From Alphaproteobacteria bacterium (GTDB lineage: Bacteria; Pseudomonadota; Alphaproteobacteria; Rhodospirillales; WMHbin7), in the NCBI GenBank assembly GCA_015231795.1, contig JADGAX010000002.1:248001-312000 (forward strand): a DNA stretch of 64,000 nt, given 5' to 3'. Of the stretch, positions 61,956-64,000 are shown one piece after another (within the stretch, counting starts at the first letter, position 1; each line of letters starts with the position of its first letter). The notes under the pieces are model-generated. The model had not been told where the DNA came from. It saw only the letters and a list, made by a program, of their open reading frames with translations, and did no database searches. Both the position numbers and the translations under genes were made by a program.

Positions 61956-63239
61956 TCATCCCCCAACCCCATCCAACTTCGCCGGTTTCACGAAGAAGAT
62001 CATCACAGCGCCCAGCAGGCAGGCCACGCCGCAGATAGTGAAGGCCAGCGGGAAATTGCCAAGGTCGCCCAGCGCTCCGCCCAACAAGGGACCCGCGATG
62101 CCGCCGACGCCGTAGGACAGAAACACATAAGGATAATTCTGCCCCACGCTGTTGGTGCCGAACGTGTCGGCGGTGATGGTGGGAAATAGCGCGAAATTGC
62201 CGCCGAAATTAAAGCCGATCAGGGCGGCCCCCAGATACAGCGTGGCCTCGTGCCCCGCCATTTGGGTGAAAGCCAGAAAGATGGCGCCCTGCGTGGCGCT
62301 CATCACCAGAATGGCCGCCCGCCTGCCGATGCGATCGCTGATAGCACCCCAGGCGATGCGCCCGATGCCGTTGGCCAGGCTGAAAAACACGGCCATCGCC
62401 GTGCCTGCAATGGCGCTGGCCTCGGCCAGACTAAGGCCGTTCGCCTGCAAGGCCTCCATCGGATAGAGCTTCATCAGCCCCACCGCCATCAGCCCGGCGC
62501 TGGCCCCCACCGCGAAGGTTAAGAAGATCAGATAGAATTGATAGGTCTTCAGCATGTCTTGCGGGGTGAAATCGCGCCCAGCGCTGGCTTGGGCCTTGGG
62601 CGGCGGCGTCCAGCCTTGGGGCAACCAGCCGCCAGGGGGGAAGACCATCCATAGGCTGCCGATCAGGACCAGCCCGGCAAAGGCGATGCCGTAAACGATG
62701 AAGGTGTTGGCCAGACCGATGGAGGGAATCAGATGGCCCCAACTGTCGGCCAGCTTCACCCAGCCCATGGCGCCGAAACCGAAACCGGCCACCGCGATGC
62801 CGGTGATCATGCCCTTTTTGTCGGGAAACCAGCGCATGGCGACCGCGATGGGCACCACATAGCCCAGGCCGATCCCGGCCCCGCCCACCACGCCGATGCA
62901 CAGGGCCAGCGCCCAGAAATTTGTGCCGCCCAGCAGCCCGGCCAACAGATAGCCCAGTCCCAGCACCAGCCCGCCCGAAGCCGCCAACTTGCGCGGCCCC
63001 CAAACGGCGATGCGCCTGCCCGCCCAGACCATGACGATGGCGAAGCTGGCCAAGCCAATGGAAAAAACGATCTGCGTATCCAGCTTCGACCAGCCCGCCT
63101 TGGTCAAAGCGGGCGTGAAGACCGACCAGGCGTAAATGGCGCCCAGCGACAATTGCACCAGCACCGCCCCCAGCACGACGAACCATCGGTTGGGGAAAGT
63201 CTTGCTTCCGGGCAGAACGAACAGGTCGCGCAGTTTCAT
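61956..63239 (-). CDS. MFS transporter, OFA (oxalate/formate antiporter) family
   Basis: 427 residues, 12 predicted transmembrane helices. The N-terminal WFVVLGAVLVQLSLGAIYAWSVF and GGAGIGLGYVVPIAVAMRWFPDKKG are signatures of the OxlT group; the second carries the A-like motif after TM5. The central loop has the Pro-rich WLPQGWTPPPKAQA seen in the bacterial subgroup. OFA proteins exchange oxalate, formate or other small monocarboxylates across the inner membrane; the substrate here is not known. It is divergent from the universal stress protein gene, with a 63-bp shared control region. Confidence 0.88.
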   Translation of the reverse strand: MKLRDLFVLPGSKTFPNRWFVVLGAVLVQLSLGAIYAWSVFTPALTKAGWSKLDTQIVFSIGLASFAIVMVWAGRRIAVWGPRKLAASGGLVLGLGYLLAGLLGGTNFWALALCIGVVGGAGIGLGYVVPIAVAMRWFPDKKGMITGIAVAGFGFGAMGWVKLADSWGHLIPSIGLANTFIVYGIAFAGLVLIGSLWMVFPPGGWLPQGWTPPPKAQASAGRDFTPQDMLKTYQFYLIFLTFAVGASAGLMAVGLMKLYPMEALQANGLSLAEASAIAGTAMAVFFSLANGIGRIAWGAISDRIGRRAAILVMSATQGAIFLAFTQMAGHEATLYLGAALIGFNFGGNFALFPTITADTFGTNSVGQNYPYVFLSYGVGGIAGPLLGGALGDLGNFPLAFTICGVACLLGAVMIFFVKPAKLDGVGG

Positions 63240-63302
63240 GATCTAGATGTAACCGAACCCTGCCTTGAATACAAAGGACGAAACGATTAAGGTCGCATCA
63301 TC

Positions 63303-64000
63303 ATGACGATCAAAAGCATTCTGGCAACCCTGGACGGCGGCGAACAGACCACGGCAACGCTGGAAGCGGCGCTGGCGCTGGTGAAGCGGCTTGGCGTCCA
63401 TGCCGACATCTTGCATGTGCGCCCCGACACGCTGACCGAGGTTCCGGCCATCGGCGACGGCATGAGTTCCGATCTGGCAGACGCGCTGGCCAGCGGCGGC
63501 GATGTCCGTTCCGACCTTAGGGCCAAGCAGGCAAGGGCGGTGTTCGATCGGGTTCTGACAGGCTCGGGCATCGAGGTCGTGGCACCCGATGCCGTGCCGC
63601 CGGGCGCTTCGGTTTCCTTCATCGAACGCACCGGCAGGCGGCATGCCGTGATGGCGCGCCTGGGCCGCGTGCATGATCTGATCCTGACCGGACTGCCCTC
63701 CGATCCGCGCGACATGTCGCACAGCCTGACCATGGACGCCCTGTTCGAAACCGGGCGTCCGGTGCTGGTGCTCCCCCATCAGCCGCCCGCCAGCCTGGGC
63801 AAACATATCGCCGTGGCCTGGAACGGCAGCCGCGAATGCGCGCGCGCCCTGGGCGGGGCCACCAATTTCTTCGCCTTCGCCGAACAGGTGACGGTGCTGA
63901 CCGCCGAAAGCGAGCGCACGCCGCGCTCGGTGGTGCCGGATCTGGTCGATTATCTCAAGCGGCATGTTGCCAAGATCGACACCAAAATCATCGCCAGCCT
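63303..64000 (+). CDS. Universal stress protein, tandem-domain (3' truncated)
   Basis: The frame opens at ATG 63303 with AAGGTC upstream and runs off the window, giving 232 residues so far. The first Usp domain begins IKSILATLDGGEQTTATLEAAL and ends near VLVLPHQ; the second starts HIAVAWNGSRECARAL. The usual nucleotide loop G-2x-G-9x-G(S/T) is not obvious in the first domain (TGLPSDPRDMSHS), so it may not bind ATP there. Two-domain Usp proteins of about 275-280 residues are common in alphaproteobacteria and respond to stress or growth arrest. It is divergent from the MFS gene. Confidence 0.82.
   Translation, partial: MTIKSILATLDGGEQTTATLEAALALVKRLGVHADILHVRPDTLTEVPAIGDGMSSDLADALASGGDVRSDLRAKQARAVFDRVLTGSGIEVVAPDAVPPGASVSFIERTGRRHAVMARLGRVHDLILTGLPSDPRDMSHSLTMDALFETGRPVLVLPHQPPASLGKHIAVAWNGSRECARALGGATNFFAFAEQVTVLTAESERTPRSVVPDLVDYLKRHVAKIDTKIIAS

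Noticed and set aside
1-64000. CRISPR array, prophage or transposase
   Set aside because: No regularly spaced repeat series, no phage structural genes and no DDE or serine/tyrosine recombinase were seen in any frame.

Overview
The window reads as chromosomal DNA of a Gram-negative alphaproteobacterium, most likely a Rhodospirillales-type organism. The reasons are a large single-chain NAD-glutamate dehydrogenase of about 1530 residues, a DapC-like aminotransferase translationally coupled to ftsK, moderately high GC, dense ATGA start/stop overlaps, and a palindromic repeat of alphaproteobacterial style. The family-level placement is inference; no rRNA or other strong phylogenetic marker is present.

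Layout. 1-7064 (+): a surface-glycan segment with a truncated GT4 glycosyltransferase, three SAM methyltransferases, a GT-C-like membrane protein, a B12-type radical SAM enzyme and a membrane GT2. 7042-9206 (-): an O-antigen ligase/polymerase and a GDP-mannose 4,6-dehydratase. 9282-11651 (+): two GT4 enzymes, the second carrying an in-frame palindromic element. 11667-13765 (-): a WbpE-like aminotransferase and a membrane GT2. 13836-21947 (+): an O-antigen operon (wecB, a second ligase/polymerase, a WbpL-type sugar-phosphate transferase, a 4-keto-sugar reductase, a WbpM-type 4,6-dehydratase) that runs into purH and a ybjQ-family gene. 21944-26542 (-): NAD-glutamate dehydrogenase. 26643-26966 (+): a small membrane protein.

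26974-44022 (-) is one long polysaccharide operon, mostly joined by 4-nt overlaps. It holds galE, a fused double glycosyltransferase, two AsnB-type amidotransferases, GT2 and GT4 enzymes, an alpha/alpha-toroid protein, a GT-C-like membrane protein, a second B12-type radical SAM enzyme, a DprE2-like reductase, a DprE1-like FAD oxidase and a membrane GT2. The last enzymes suggest lipid-linked pentose (arabinose-type) chemistry in a Gram-negative organism.

44099-49703 is mixed: a Tat-exported dienelactone hydrolase, a bacteriohemerythrin coupled to a PAS-GGDEF-EAL-CZB c-di-GMP enzyme, and a beta-carbonic-anhydrase-like protein. 49761-52619 is a small accessory island next to tRNA-Gly(GCC). It has a BrnT/BrnA toxin-antitoxin pair and an AT-rich two-gene unit, a ParB-like protein with a HEPN-like tail plus a D12-class DNA adenine methylase. 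This unit is the best candidate in the window for an undescribed defence or epigenetic module.

52848-64000: an SGNH hydrolase, a CnoX-like thioredoxin/TPR protein, a Trm112-like protein, a DUF971 protein, a candidate small RNA with an anti-Shine-Dalgarno motif and terminator, a DapC-like aminotransferase and ftsK, an orphan pair that may be a polymorphic toxin with its immunity protein, an OxlT-type MFS transporter and a truncated two-domain universal stress protein. No CRISPR array, rRNA, integrase or transposase was seen.
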